This document shows positions 9,249 to 18,620 of a DNA stretch of 64,000 nt, in pieces. Positions within the stretch are counted from its first letter, which is position 1. Every line of letters begins with the position of its first letter. Under the pieces are notes generated by a model, which was given only the letters and a program-made list of their open reading frames with translations, had not been told where the DNA came from and did not search any database. The stretch spans positions 62,001-126,000 of the forward strand of contig NZ_MQVV01000010.1 of assembly GCF_002954355.1 (NCBI RefSeq), in the 5' to 3' direction. Position numbers and translations under genes: made by a program. Origin of the DNA: Nonlabens tegetincola. GTDB taxonomy: Bacteria > Bacteroidota > Bacteroidia > Flavobacteriales > Flavobacteriaceae.

Positions 9249-10277
9249 TTAAGAATCCGGCATTTGTTTAATGTGAACTGGTCCATCTGGCGAGATCACA
9301 TATACTTTAGGTTTAGGTGGTGCTGGAGCAGGTGGCGCCGGTTTAGGCTCCTTAGGTTTTTCTGGTTTTGGTTGATATCGTAAGCTCAAATCCATGCCCA
9401 GTTGTATTACAGGTTTTGATATACCTGCATTAACCACAACATCATATCCATCGTAAGAGATTGGGTCGTAGTAATAGGAAGTCGGTTTTTTTACTCTGGT
9501 TACTTTCTTTTTTTGAGCAGCTTCTACGCTTACATTTTCGGCAGCTTGGTAACTGCGGTAATAATCCTTAGGCACATGATAGTACTTTTTATCGGCCATG
9601 AAAACATCGTAGGTACTCATATCAAAACCTAATGCTTCATAATAATTCTTTTTTGCACTAACTTCTTCTAACAGCTTTTCTTGCAGTTTTTTATAGATCT
9701 CGTCTAGGTTATTCACATAGTAATCTACCTTGACTAGGTTATAAACCTCATTATTTGCACATGCAGTGAGAATTTTTTGAAAGTCATCGTCGTTTTTGTA
9801 ACTAATCAATAGATTTTGTTGCAGCTCAAATCCTACAGGAACCTCGGTGTAAGTTTTGGAAAATAATTTTTTAGTAACCTCTATCTCATACTGCGGTACA
9901 AACGAGATCATATCCATGGAAAACTGTCCTGTGAATCCATCTTGTTTGAGAGCAGCTTTTATAGCATCTACTTTTTGATTCATTAAATCTGTTGCCTCCT
10001 GAGCACTTGCACCTACTTGGTTGATATTGAAAACCGCGGTATAATCTGTAGCTTCAATATTGTATAAGGATTTTAAATTTAAGGTAAGTACATTACTAGG
10101 TTGCAAGGGTTGAGAATGGTGGCGCTTTTGTTGATTGATATGTCCGTTACCCATGGAAGTAGCAATATTTGCACGTGAGATATCCATTTGAACCGCCTGA
10201 TTATTAAAATTTCCTAGGTGTTGGGCTGGTATAGCGCTGCATACAGCTAGAAAACAGATACATAGAATAGTTTTCAT
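9249..10277 (-). CDS. SIMPL-like (DUF541-like) periplasmic protein with Pro-rich tail
   Basis: I place the start at 10277 (MKTILCICF), which gives a typical signal peptide; an in-frame ATG at 10295 would only add six residues before it. After the signal come a Gln/Asn/His-rich linker and a SIMPL-like fold around AVFNINQVGASAQEATDLMN and a helix with NQKVDAIKAALKQDGF. A long linker region follows, with YYYDPISYDGYDVVVNAGIS. The C-terminus is Pro/Lys-rich (KPEKPKEPKPAPPAPAPPKP). SIMPL domains are known from envelope and signalling-related proteins, but no enzymatic role is established. It is the first gene of the three-gene envelope unit. The domain match is by pattern only and is moderately certain. 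Confidence 0.65.
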   Translation of the reverse strand: MKTILCICFLAVCSAIPAQHLGNFNNQAVQMDISRANIATSMGNGHINQQKRHHSQPLQPSNVLTLNLKSLYNIEATDYTAVFNINQVGASAQEATDLMNQKVDAIKAALKQDGFTGQFSMDMISFVPQYEIEVTKKLFSKTYTEVPVGFELQQNLLISYKNDDDFQKILTACANNEVYNLVKVDYYVNNLDEIYKKLQEKLLEEVSAKKNYYEALGFDMSTYDVFMADKKYYHVPKDYYRSYQAAENVSVEAAQKKKVTRVKKPTSYYYDPISYDGYDVVVNAGISKPVIQLGMDLSLRYQPKPEKPKEPKPAPPAPAPPKPKVYVISPDGPVHIKQMPDS

Positions 10278-10379
10278 GTCAATTATTTTTATCAAATGTA
10301 CCGGCTTGAACTACGTGTATCACAGTTATAATGAGTGAACGATAGGTTTGAATGAGTGAAGTATTGTAGGTGTTGAGTA

Positions 10380-10394
10380 CGCTTTCGCGAAAGC
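10380..10394. repeat. Palindrome family copy 3 (last base differs)
   Basis: CGCTTTCGCGAAAGC followed by A instead of G. It lies in the divergent gap between the SIMPL-like gene and the histidine kinase gene, where it could also affect promoters. Confidence 0.9.
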
Positions 10395-10472
10395 ATAATA
10401 AAAACCCTTAAATCGGCCCATTCTAGGAACTTGACGAGTAACTATCAAATTAATAATGACTAGTTTTACCAC

Positions 10473-12698
10473 ATGATGAAAAAGATTCTTGTCATAATAA
10501 TATTACTTATAAGCTGCACGTCCTTAAATGCGCAGTCCAAGTTTTCTAAAACCAAAACAGAGCAGACAAGCCTATCCATTTCGGGTAGAGTACTCACGGA
10601 AGATGGAAAGCCTATTGTAGGAGTCAATATTGAAGGTCCAAATGGCAGATACGCCAGTACAGATAGTCGCGGGAATTTTCAAATTCCTGCCAATTATGGA
10701 GATAGATTAGTTATACGAGGTATTGATTTTGAAACTGTTTATCATACTGTATACAGCAACGACGATTTAGAGATTAGGGTAACTGATGAGGATGATTCCT
10801 TAAACGATCTTACTTACTCACAAGCCATAGATAGTGCCCAAGTATATTTTAATAAGGATCCAAAAAAAACGGCAGATTTCCTAATCGCCGCCTTATCAAA
10901 CAATCCAAAATCATTATCAAAACAACAACAGGCCGCAGCCTATGAAAAATTAGGTGATTTATACTTTAATAATAAACAATATGATCTTGCAATTGACAAT
11001 TTTAAAGCGTCAATAAACTTTATTGCAAATAAAAGTGTCTCCCTAAAAAGAGCCTCAGCTTTAAGAGAAAACGGAAATTATCAAGAATCCATAAAGGCTT
11101 TTATTGAACTAGGTCCTTTTAAAAACAAGGATGATGAAATTAAACGTTTAAAAGGTCTAGCAGATGCTTATGCCGCAACTAACGATCAACAACAAGCCAT
11201 TGCTGTGTATCAAAAGGCATTACTACTTTCTGAAGAAGTAGGTAACTTAAATGAGGTAACCACCCTAAACACTAAAATAGGAAACAATCTTGATCGCGCT
11301 GGACAAACTGAAAAAGCTGAAGGATATTTTAATAAAGCCATTTCAAATTCTACCGTTGAAGGTCGTTCAAATACCATAGTAACCCAATCTCAAACTGCCG
11401 ATTTTTATAATGCTAACCAGCAATATGACAAGGAGATTGCCCTGCGTAAAAAAAACATACAGCTGTTTGAAGAAGAAGCCAAAGAAAAGGACTCGATAAC
11501 ACCTGATCGTGAGACTTTTTCAGATACTAGCATTTTGTCAAATAAAACAGCTGTTATTACTCCTGAGGCACCAAAGCTTACTCTTCAAAAAGAGCAACTT
11601 AAAATTGCTACCGCTCTTAAAGAGCAAAACAAAATTGATGATGCTATTGATTACTATTTAAAAAGTCTGAATGAAGCCGAAAAAAACGAGGATCTAGATG
11701 TATTAAAAGATGCATCTAAGGAGCTTTCAAAATTATATCGAATTAAAGGAAACTCTAGCAAGGCGTTAACCTTCAGTGAAAAGTACATTGAAGCCGTCGA
11801 CCAATTGTACCTTGAGAAAGAAAATCAATTAGAAGAAGCTACTCGCAATGCCAAAGAATTAGTCGCAAAACAAACACGTATTCTCACTCTAGAAAAAGAC
11901 CGTAAACTGACTGACAATAAACTAGCCCTAGCGAGTGCAGAACAGGCATTATCCATTGAAGCAAATCGCAGACAGCGCTGGATTATCTACTCACTAGGTG
12001 CCGCTGTAATCCTGCTTCTTACGTTAGCTTATTTCATGTACCGTAACAATAAACAGCAAAAAATTAATAATCATTTACTAGCGCTTAAATCTCTGCGCAG
12101 TCAAATGAATCCTCATTTCATTTTCAACGCGCTTAATTCAGTCAATAACTTTATCGCTACTAATGATGAACGTAAAGCCAATAAATATCTAGCAGATTTT
12201 TCCAAACTAATGCGAAGCGTGCTAGAAAACAGTGAATTAGACTTTATTCCTGCTAGTAAGGAAATTGAGTTGCTCAATCTTTACCTACATCTAGAACATG
12301 AGAGATTTAAGGACAAATTTGAATTTGAATTAAGTGTAGACCCATCTATAAAGGAGTCTAATATTCCTGTTCCACCTATGCTACTGCAACCAATAATTGA
12401 AAACGCTGTATGGCATGGCCTACGATACAAAAAGGAAAAGGGCCTGCTTAAAGTAAGTTTTGAACCGCACAATCAATCTGGGATTAAAGTAGTAATACAG
12501 GATAATGGGATAGGTAGAGAAAAATCCAAAGAGCTTAAAACGAAACATCAAAAGAAAAGAGATTCAAAAGGTCTAGGCAATATTAAAAATCGTATCGACT
12601 TACTTAATGAACTTCATAATAAAAACATCACTCTTACTGTAGAAGATGCTAATCTTAAGCCCGATATAGGGACAACGGTGATTGTTATAATAAACTAA
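10473..12698 (+). CDS. LytS-type sensor histidine kinase with carboxypeptidase-regulatory-like domain and TPRs
   Basis: The 741-residue sensor probably detects an envelope signal and phosphorylates the adjacent LytTR regulator. Order: signal peptide (to about residue 21), a carboxypeptidase-regulatory-like beta domain (SISGRVLTEDGKPIVGVNI), tetratricopeptide repeats across about 100-440, a coiled-coil stretch, one membrane segment near 503-523, then the His_kinase domain with MNPHFIFNALNS (phosphoacceptor H548) and a HATPase with IIENAVWHGL and DNGIGR. This periplasmic-TPR/single-TM/LytS layout is common in Bacteroidota. Two ATGs open the gene (10473 and 10476); I keep the first. The regulator follows after 12 bases, which supports a two-component operon. 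Confidence 0.93.
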   Translation: MMKKILVIIILLISCTSLNAQSKFSKTKTEQTSLSISGRVLTEDGKPIVGVNIEGPNGRYASTDSRGNFQIPANYGDRLVIRGIDFETVYHTVYSNDDLEIRVTDEDDSLNDLTYSQAIDSAQVYFNKDPKKTADFLIAALSNNPKSLSKQQQAAAYEKLGDLYFNNKQYDLAIDNFKASINFIANKSVSLKRASALRENGNYQESIKAFIELGPFKNKDDEIKRLKGLADAYAATNDQQQAIAVYQKALLLSEEVGNLNEVTTLNTKIGNNLDRAGQTEKAEGYFNKAISNSTVEGRSNTIVTQSQTADFYNANQQYDKEIALRKKNIQLFEEEAKEKDSITPDRETFSDTSILSNKTAVITPEAPKLTLQKEQLKIATALKEQNKIDDAIDYYLKSLNEAEKNEDLDVLKDASKELSKLYRIKGNSSKALTFSEKYIEAVDQLYLEKENQLEEATRNAKELVAKQTRILTLEKDRKLTDNKLALASAEQALSIEANRRQRWIIYSLGAAVILLLTLAYFMYRNNKQQKINNHLLALKSLRSQMNPHFIFNALNSVNNFIATNDERKANKYLADFSKLMRSVLENSELDFIPASKEIELLNLYLHLEHERFKDKFEFELSVDPSIKESNIPVPPMLLQPIIENAVWHGLRYKKEKGLLKVSFEPHNQSGIKVVIQDNGIGREKSKELKTKHQKKRDSKGLGNIKNRIDLLNELHNKNITLTVEDANLKPDIGTTVIVIIN

Positions 12699-12710
12699 TC
12701 TATCAAAACC

Positions 12711-13436
12711 ATGAAAGCTGTAATCGTAGAAGACGAGCAAATTTCTAGAGAAATTCTCATAAACTATTTATCAAAATACTGTCCCGAAGTAGAGGTAATT
12801 GCACAAGCAACCGATGTGGATGAAGCCTTACAAGTACTCCGAAAAACAGACATGGATTTAGTTTTTCTAGATGTTGAATTGCCCTATGGAACAGCCTTTG
12901 ACATACTAGAAAAAGTAGGTCAAAAAGACTTTGAGACTATTTTTGTCACAGCCTATGATCAATATGCCAAAGACGCTCTCAACATGCAGGCAGCCTACTA
13001 TTTAACTAAACCAATTGAAATTGACGAACTTATTAAAGCTGTTGACACTGTCAAGAATATAAGAGCACGAGAAGAAGAATTACAAGTAGACTTAAAATTA
13101 CATGCTAGTAGTCCTGTTCTAGAGGACAAAATAACTATTCCTACTCAAGAAGGTTTTGAAGTTCTTTCTATCAATGAAATAACATACTGTCAGGCAGACG
13201 ATAACTATACCCACGTTCATTTGACTAATGACACCAAACTTGTTTCAAAAACACTTAAGCATTTTGAAGAGTTACTAGACGATAAAGGATTTTGCCGTAT
13301 ACATAAATCTTACCTTATAAACACCAGCCATGTAACTGCCTATAAAAAAGGAAAAGGTGGTAGTGTGATAGTAGCAAATACTGAATTATCAGTAAGCCCT
13401 AGTAAAAAATCATCGCTGTTTAGTTACTTCAAATAA
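12711..13436 (+). CDS. LytTR-family response regulator
   Basis: The 241-residue regulator has an N-terminal receiver domain with acidic residues E7/D8/E9, phosphoacceptor D54 in FLDVELP and K100 in LTKPIE. A C-terminal LytTR DNA-binding domain covers about residues 135-241 (ITYCQADDNYTHVHL, FCRIHKSYLIN). LytTR proteins bind direct repeats upstream of their targets. It is the partner of the preceding LytS-type kinase, and the two open reading frames are 12 bases apart. Target genes cannot be read from the window. It is convergent with murI, with only four bases between the stops. Confidence 0.95.
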   Translation: MKAVIVEDEQISREILINYLSKYCPEVEVIAQATDVDEALQVLRKTDMDLVFLDVELPYGTAFDILEKVGQKDFETIFVTAYDQYAKDALNMQAAYYLTKPIEIDELIKAVDTVKNIRAREEELQVDLKLHASSPVLEDKITIPTQEGFEVLSINEITYCQADDNYTHVHLTNDTKLVSKTLKHFEELLDDKGFCRIHKSYLINTSHVTAYKKGKGGSVIVANTELSVSPSKKSSLFSYFK

Positions 13437-13440
13437 GGGT

Positions 13441-14226
13441 TTAAAAATCTAATAAACTAATTGATTTATTATTCACCTCGTTGGTTAATTCTGAAAGTAC
13501 GTCAGTTTTAAGATTTGAATACAAGTAATGATGCCCTAATTCTTTCTTTAAGTTTAATAGATTAGCGTTTTTAAGTACATGTAAGGTTTGTCTAGCGACA
13601 GCTTCACCACTATCAATTATTTTCACTCTCGCTGGTAGCAATTCAGCAAGATGATCTTTGATGTAAGGATAATGACTACAACCTAAAACTAAATAGTCTA
13701 TACCAGAAATCATGAAAGGTTCAATAATTCCTATAAGTAGTTCTCGCATTTGTACAGTATCCTTTTTTCCGGCTTCAATTAGTTCAACAATTCCTGTGCC
13801 TACGATTTCAATTGTATTAACATGCGTAGTAAACTCTGCATGTGTTTTATTAAAAAGTTCACTGGATAACGTCCCTTTTGTAGCAAGCACACCTACTTTT
13901 TTTGTAGTCGAATTAAGTGCCGCTGGCTTTATTGCGGGCTCAATTCCAATGAATGGCACATCGTAGTTATCACGTAAATACGAGATAGCATTTGTAGTGG
14001 CTGTATTACAAGGAATCCCTATTAATTTACATCCACGATCCAATAAATATTCCGTGTTTTTGACACACAGCTCAATGATTTCTTGCTTACTACGTCTACC
14101 GTAAGGTGCATTTTTAGAATCAGCTAGATAAATCGTGTCTTCGTGTGGTAATAATTTGATTACTTCTTTCCACACGCTGGTTCCACCTACTCCAGAATCA
14201 AAAAAACCTAAAGGCTGTTTACTCAT
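13441..14226 (-). CDS. murI: Glutamate racemase
   Basis: MurI converts L-glutamate to D-glutamate for peptidoglycan precursors in the cytoplasm. At 261 residues it has the N-terminal FFDSGVGGTSVW, the first catalytic cysteine in IPCNTATTNA, and the second in VLGCSHYPY. All expected catalytic features are visible. The start MSKQPLGFFDSG agrees with family N-termini. It stands alone on the minus strand, convergent with the LytTR regulator gene, and the upstream gap carries a genome palindrome and the terminator of the next minus-strand gene. Confidence 0.97.
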   Translation of the reverse strand: MSKQPLGFFDSGVGGTSVWKEVIKLLPHEDTIYLADSKNAPYGRRSKQEIIELCVKNTEYLLDRGCKLIGIPCNTATTNAISYLRDNYDVPFIGIEPAIKPAALNSTTKKVGVLATKGTLSSELFNKTHAEFTTHVNTIEIVGTGIVELIEAGKKDTVQMRELLIGIIEPFMISGIDYLVLGCSHYPYIKDHLAELLPARVKIIDSGEAVARQTLHVLKNANLLNLKKELGHHYLYSNLKTDVLSELTNEVNNKSISLLDF

Positions 14227-14267
14227 TATTGTAAAAATAAGAAAGTATAATGGAAGTAGTTATAGTT

Positions 14268-14283
14268 CGCTTTCGCGAAAGCG
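14268..14283. repeat. Palindrome family copy 4
   Basis: A perfect CGCTTTCGCGAAAGCG in the intergenic gap just after the terminator of the secreted-protein gene and 42 bases upstream of the murI start. Confidence 0.95.
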
Positions 14284-14314
14284 TAAAAAAAAGCCCCAAC
14301 TTAAGTTGAGGCTT
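14284..14314 (-). terminator. Terminator of the 549-residue secreted protein gene
   Basis: The minus strand has the stem AAGCCTCAACTT/AAGTTGGGGCTT (one G-U pair) followed by at least eight T. It is placed 24 bases after the stop. Confidence 0.9.
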
Positions 14315-14338
14315 CTATTTTAATAAACTTCCCAATGT

Positions 14339-15988
14339 TTAATTGAGGTAAAGAGTTCCTAAGTTCTTTTTATCCTTATTGCTGGCAAAAATAACGTATT
14401 CACCTGGGGCCTTTCTATAGGTAATAGCAGGACGTAAAACAAGTTGCTTTTTCTTGTATTCATCAGGATCGGTACGAGTCATTTTTCCTGTGGCATCATC
14501 AAATTCAAACAACACCGGAATCATTTTTTTTACATTACGCACCTTGCGCATGTCATCCATTTCAGTGATTCCAATATTTTTAGGGTCATCGTTTACAAGT
14601 ACAGATAGTTTCCCTTTTTCATACATAGCAATCGAGCTTAAATACTCTGGTCCCTCATTAAGCACTCCTAGCGGAAACATAAATCCTGCAGCAATGTTTA
14701 CTCCGTTCCCACCACCAACAGCAAAAAATCCAATAGATAGTTGAGTCACGGTTACTTTTTGTTCTTTAGGCAACACATTACTCCATTCTAAGTTACCTTC
14801 AGCATCCATGGCTGACACGATAACTTCATTAGTAATGTAAGTAATGGGAGTGAAGGCTAGTGGTCCTATACCCGAGCTTTGTCCAACAAATGTTTGATAA
14901 AACTCTGACATCACGATTATACCACCATTATCTCTTTCAATGATATGAGTATTGCGATAAAAAGGAAGTAAGTTTTTACCTTTTTTGGCTCTACGTTCAC
15001 CGATTAATTTTTTCTTTACATCATAAGTAAATGTATTGAAATTGTTTTTTACGACTGAATTAGTCTCCGTATCAACGCTTACGTTGAAAATACCTTCAAT
15101 TCTATATTCTGATCGACCTCGTTTTGTAAGGCTTGAGTAGAAACCTACTAATTGTAAACGACCTTGTAAGGTGTTTAACATATTACAATTAACCACTTTT
15201 TTACCTTTAAGATCTACAGGAATCTCAGTCATTTCATAATTATTATTTGCATAATAAGCATGTATCATCAATCTTGTTACTGTAGTTCTTTTCTTTTTAT
15301 CTCTATAGGAATCACTAATAACAACAAATACATCACCGTATTCATTTGCGATAAAATCGTCAAAGCTAAAGTCAAGATCTTTCCTGTCCTTAAACACTTG
15401 CTCATTATGCTTTGTAAACACGGTCTCCATATCGCCGTTTAGCAGTGTTACATCATATGTAAGTGATTCTTCCCAGCTACGAACAGTTACATAAGTTACT
15501 ATATAATTGCGCTCGTCATATGATGGTTTATAGAAAAAATAACCTCTTTTACTTTTTTTCTCTACATCAATAGCTACAGCTTTTATAGGCTTGCCGAGAG
15601 TAAGATTAGACTTAATTGGAAATGCTGCAAGGATGTCTTGTTTTGCTTTTTTATCGTAATAGTTTCCAAAGATGTATGGTTTACCATCGATGATTTCCAT
15701 GTCCTCGATATTAACACGAGCTTTTCCTATTTTTTCTATCTTCAACTCCTTACTACACTTAAGGTAATCGTTTGAAGAGGCATCAAAGGTTTGAATAAAG
15801 AATTTTTTCTTGTGTTTTGCTAGAGCATATCTTACCCCATCTACTTCACCTGCCACTTTAATCACATCACCTTTTGGCGCTGTAACATGACTACCAAATT
15901 GTAGTGAGACATTTCCTACAGAGCTTAATTGAGCGTAAGTAAAACAAGCTATTGATAGGAACAATAGCAACGATAACTTTGTTTTCAT
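14339..15988 (-). CDS. Large secreted protein of unknown function
   Basis: The 549-residue protein has a clean signal peptide (LLLFLSIACFTYAQ). The mature part is beta-rich, with repeated short segments of the type MEIIDGKPYIFGNYYD, DVFVVISDSY and GGIIVMSEFYQTF, which suggests a beta-propeller-like architecture with about one blade every 50-60 residues. This is an inference from pattern. A glycine-rich hydrophobic segment (GFFAVGGGNGVNIAAGFMFP) lies near residue 435. I do not recognise a named family. It is monocistronic, with its own terminator. A location in the periplasm or outside the cell is likely. Confidence 0.7.
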   Translation of the reverse strand: MKTKLSLLLFLSIACFTYAQLSSVGNVSLQFGSHVTAPKGDVIKVAGEVDGVRYALAKHKKKFFIQTFDASSNDYLKCSKELKIEKIGKARVNIEDMEIIDGKPYIFGNYYDKKAKQDILAAFPIKSNLTLGKPIKAVAIDVEKKSKRGYFFYKPSYDERNYIVTYVTVRSWEESLTYDVTLLNGDMETVFTKHNEQVFKDRKDLDFSFDDFIANEYGDVFVVISDSYRDKKKRTTVTRLMIHAYYANNNYEMTEIPVDLKGKKVVNCNMLNTLQGRLQLVGFYSSLTKRGRSEYRIEGIFNVSVDTETNSVVKNNFNTFTYDVKKKLIGERRAKKGKNLLPFYRNTHIIERDNGGIIVMSEFYQTFVGQSSGIGPLAFTPITYITNEVIVSAMDAEGNLEWSNVLPKEQKVTVTQLSIGFFAVGGGNGVNIAAGFMFPLGVLNEGPEYLSSIAMYEKGKLSVLVNDDPKNIGITEMDDMRKVRNVKKMIPVLFEFDDATGKMTRTDPDEYKKKQLVLRPAITYRKAPGEYVIFASNKDKKNLGTLYLN

Positions 15989-16072
15989 ATTGGTTGGTTA
16001 AAATTTTTCACGAATATAAGACAGAATCTTAAACTCGTTAAAACTCTTATTTAACCGAGAAAATCCACTATC

Positions 16073-16201
16073 TTACTTACATCCACAGTCACCATTACCA
16101 CAATTGTTTGAGTCTTTAGATTGCCCTATATACTTGCGTAACAACCACAACAGGGCTATAACAAATAGAATTACGACTACAATGATTTGAGCAGTATACA
16201 T
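16073..16201 (-). CDS. FeoB-associated Cys-rich membrane protein
   Basis: This 42-residue frame begins with an ATG whose A is the last base of the feoB stop codon (TAATG arrangement). Its product has one membrane helix (AQIIVVVILFVIALLWLL), a short basic stretch (RKYIGQSK) and a C-terminal cysteine cluster, NNCGNGDCGCK. This is the FeoB-associated small protein family, which is thought to help the Feo ferrous-iron transporter at the inner membrane; the Cys residues could bind iron. Coupled translation, composition and position after feoB make the call strong despite the size. Confidence 0.88.
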   Translation of the reverse strand: MYTAQIIVVVILFVIALLWLLRKYIGQSKDSNNCGNGDCGCK

Positions 16202-18321
16202 TATTTTAAAATTTGAAATGCAGCCAAGGCACTAGCATAGGCTATAACCGTCATCGCTACAAATTGGATGGCTGGCCATTTCCAGCTATTGGTTTCTCGT
16301 TTTACAATGGCTAGAGTACTCATACATTGCATGGCAAATGCATAAAAAAGCAACAAAGAGATACCACTAGCAAAATTGAACAATGGTCCTCCCAAAATGG
16401 GATTAACCTCTTCTTTCATCCTGTTTTTAATAGTAAGTTCATCTTCTCCATCACTTTCTACACTATAAATTGTAGCTAGAGTACCTACAAATACTTCTCT
16501 TGCCGCAAATGAGCTTACAATAGCAATACCTATCTTCCAGTCATATCCTAGTGGGGCTACTACTGGCTCTATTCCTTTACCTATATATCCTATAAAACTG
16601 TATTCCAATTTATGGGATGCGATCTTTTGATTTAAGTCTTTCTCACTTAAATTTTCTGACTCGTACTTTTCTGTAACAATTTGTTCTGCATTAGTATATT
16701 GCTCGCCTAGACCATAACTTGCTAATACCCATAGAATAACGGAGATTGCCATTATAATTTTCCCTGCACCAAAGACAAAACTTTTTGTTTTTTCAAGTAC
16801 TGTATAAAGGACGTTTTTAAGTATGGGTAGCTTATAGGCAGGCATTTCCATGACAAAAAACGACTTCCTATTAATTGGTAAGATCTTATTAAGCACCCAA
16901 GCTCCTAGAATCGCTGTAGCAAATCCTAATAGGTACAGCAACATTAAAGTAAGCGCTTGGTAACTTAATAAACCACCTAAAATACTACCTTCAGGAATAA
17001 CCAATCCTACAATAATAAGATAAACAGGCAGCCTAGCAGAACAGGTCGTAAATGGCACCACTAAAATGGTAATTAAACGCTCCTTCCAATCTTCAATGTT
17101 ACGAGTAGCCATAACTGCTGGAATTGCACAGGCCGTTCCAGAAACTAAAGGAACAACACTTTTACCACTTAACCCGAATTTTTTCATCAAGTGATCCATC
17201 AAGAAAACTACCCTACTCATATAACCGCTTTCTTCCAAAATTGATATGAATAAAAACAGAAAAGCTATTTGTGGTATAAAAATGACAATACCTCCTAATC
17301 CAGGTATAATACCTTCGGACAGCAAGTCGGCTATGGGTCCAGCAGGTAACTTGTTTGACAACCAGCTGCTCAAACTAGCAAAAGACTCGTCAATGAAATC
17401 CATAGGATAACCAGACCAATCGTAGATAGCTTGAAAAATAACTAGCAAAACAGTAAAAAATATTAGGTAACCCCAAATTTTGTGCAACAGTATACGGTCC
17501 AGTCTTGATCTTAAATCTTTGGCTGTTGCGGTATCTATAGACAGCGCCTTTTTAAGTAGACCATTTATAAATTGGTAACGCACAACAGTTTCTTTGTGCT
17601 GTAATCTCTTTAAATCTGCTTCAGATTTAATTTCAAAAGACGTGGTTTTAAGATCAGTTAAATCGCGATTTCTATCAATCTTACCAAAATTGACATCCTG
17701 TGTAATTACTAACCACAACTTGTACAGCAACTGATTAGGATAGGCCTTTCTAAGTCGCTCAAAATATACAGGATCGATGACCGAGGCGTTAACACAAGGC
17801 TCAATATCTAAACTTTTAAAATCAGTGATAGCTTTTTTAAGCTCCTCTACTCCCATATTTTTGCGAGAACTTACTAGAACAACTTTCGTTTTTAAATCTT
17901 CCTCTAATTGCTTAATGTCTAGAGAAATTGCCTTCCTTTTCATCCTGTCGGCCATATTAATGACAAGAATTGTAGGAATCTCTAAATCTTTTATTTGAGT
18001 AAAAAGTAAAAGGTTGCGTTTTAGGTTTTCTACATCGCTTACCACGACAGCAACATCAGGGAAATCTTTAGAGGTACGATCAAGTAAAGTTTCTATAACA
18101 ACACTTTCATCTAGTGAGGTTGTATTTAAAGAATAGGTACCTGGTAAATCAAGGATATGAGCTTTAATTCCTCGATCTAGTTTGCATATACCTTCCTTTT
18201 TTTCAACCGTAATTCCAGGATAATTACCTACTTTTTGATTGAGCCCAGTCAATCTATTGAACAATGAGGTTTTACCAGTATTTGGATTACCTATAAGAGA
18301 AACTTTAATCGATCTAGCCAT
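16201..18321 (-). CDS. feoB: Ferrous iron transport protein B
   Basis: FeoB is the inner-membrane ferrous iron transporter with a cytosolic G-protein domain. The 706-residue product has G1 GNPNTGKTSLF (residues 11-21), the switch region with NYPGITVEKKEG, G3 DLPGTYSL and G4 NMAD. It is followed by a helical insertion domain and a membrane part with two inverted Gate regions (for example CSARLPVYLIIVG and FAAREVFVGT). The gene overlaps feoA by 8 bases and is followed by the small Cys-rich partner, so feoA-feoB-partner is one operon. Iron uptake is the clear function. Confidence 0.98.
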   Translation of the reverse strand: MARSIKVSLIGNPNTGKTSLFNRLTGLNQKVGNYPGITVEKKEGICKLDRGIKAHILDLPGTYSLNTTSLDESVVIETLLDRTSKDFPDVAVVVSDVENLKRNLLLFTQIKDLEIPTILVINMADRMKRKAISLDIKQLEEDLKTKVVLVSSRKNMGVEELKKAITDFKSLDIEPCVNASVIDPVYFERLRKAYPNQLLYKLWLVITQDVNFGKIDRNRDLTDLKTTSFEIKSEADLKRLQHKETVVRYQFINGLLKKALSIDTATAKDLRSRLDRILLHKIWGYLIFFTVLLVIFQAIYDWSGYPMDFIDESFASLSSWLSNKLPAGPIADLLSEGIIPGLGGIVIFIPQIAFLFLFISILEESGYMSRVVFLMDHLMKKFGLSGKSVVPLVSGTACAIPAVMATRNIEDWKERLITILVVPFTTCSARLPVYLIIVGLVIPEGSILGGLLSYQALTLMLLYLLGFATAILGAWVLNKILPINRKSFFVMEMPAYKLPILKNVLYTVLEKTKSFVFGAGKIIMAISVILWVLASYGLGEQYTNAEQIVTEKYESENLSEKDLNQKIASHKLEYSFIGYIGKGIEPVVAPLGYDWKIGIAIVSSFAAREVFVGTLATIYSVESDGEDELTIKNRMKEEVNPILGGPLFNFASGISLLLFYAFAMQCMSTLAIVKRETNSWKWPAIQFVAMTVIAYASALAAFQILK

Positions 18322-18544
18322 AACGTTCTACAGAAATTTTTTGGGCCGTTTCTCTACGTATAGCTAGGTGAGTACCATTTATGTTTAGGTAAATAGGATC
18401 TTGAAATGGAGCACTTTGCATTACGGTTACTTCATTACCTGGCAAACATCCCATTTCCAATAATTTTAATGGAACATCAATTTCATTAAAATGTAGTATG
18501 ATGGCGCTTTCACCTCTTTTTAAATGGGCTATTGTTATGCTCAA
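18314..18544 (-). CDS. feoA: Ferrous iron transport protein A
   Basis: FeoA is a small cytosolic SH3-like protein that assists FeoB. The 76-residue product has LLEMGCLPGNEVTV and IYLNINGTHLAIRRETA, typical FeoA segments. Its end overlaps the feoB start by 8 bases. A -7-like element TATTTTTG lies 27 bases upstream of the ATG. I do not see a clear Fur box by eye. Confidence 0.95.
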   Translation of the reverse strand: MSITIAHLKRGESAIILHFNEIDVPLKLLEMGCLPGNEVTVMQSAPFQDPIYLNINGTHLAIRRETAQKISVERYG

Positions 18545-18570
18545 CTGTTATTTAGACTTAATTTGAATAA

Positions 18571-18578
18571 GCAAAAAT
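18571..18578 (-). promoter_or_regulatory. Putative -7 promoter element of the feo operon
   Basis: The minus strand reads TATTTTTG (TAnnTTTG consensus) 27 bases before the feoA start. No convincing -33 element is seen. Confidence 0.45.
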
Positions 18579-18620
18579 AAGGTAGAAATTGAGTTTGAAG
18601 AAATTAATGCTTTGTTAAGA

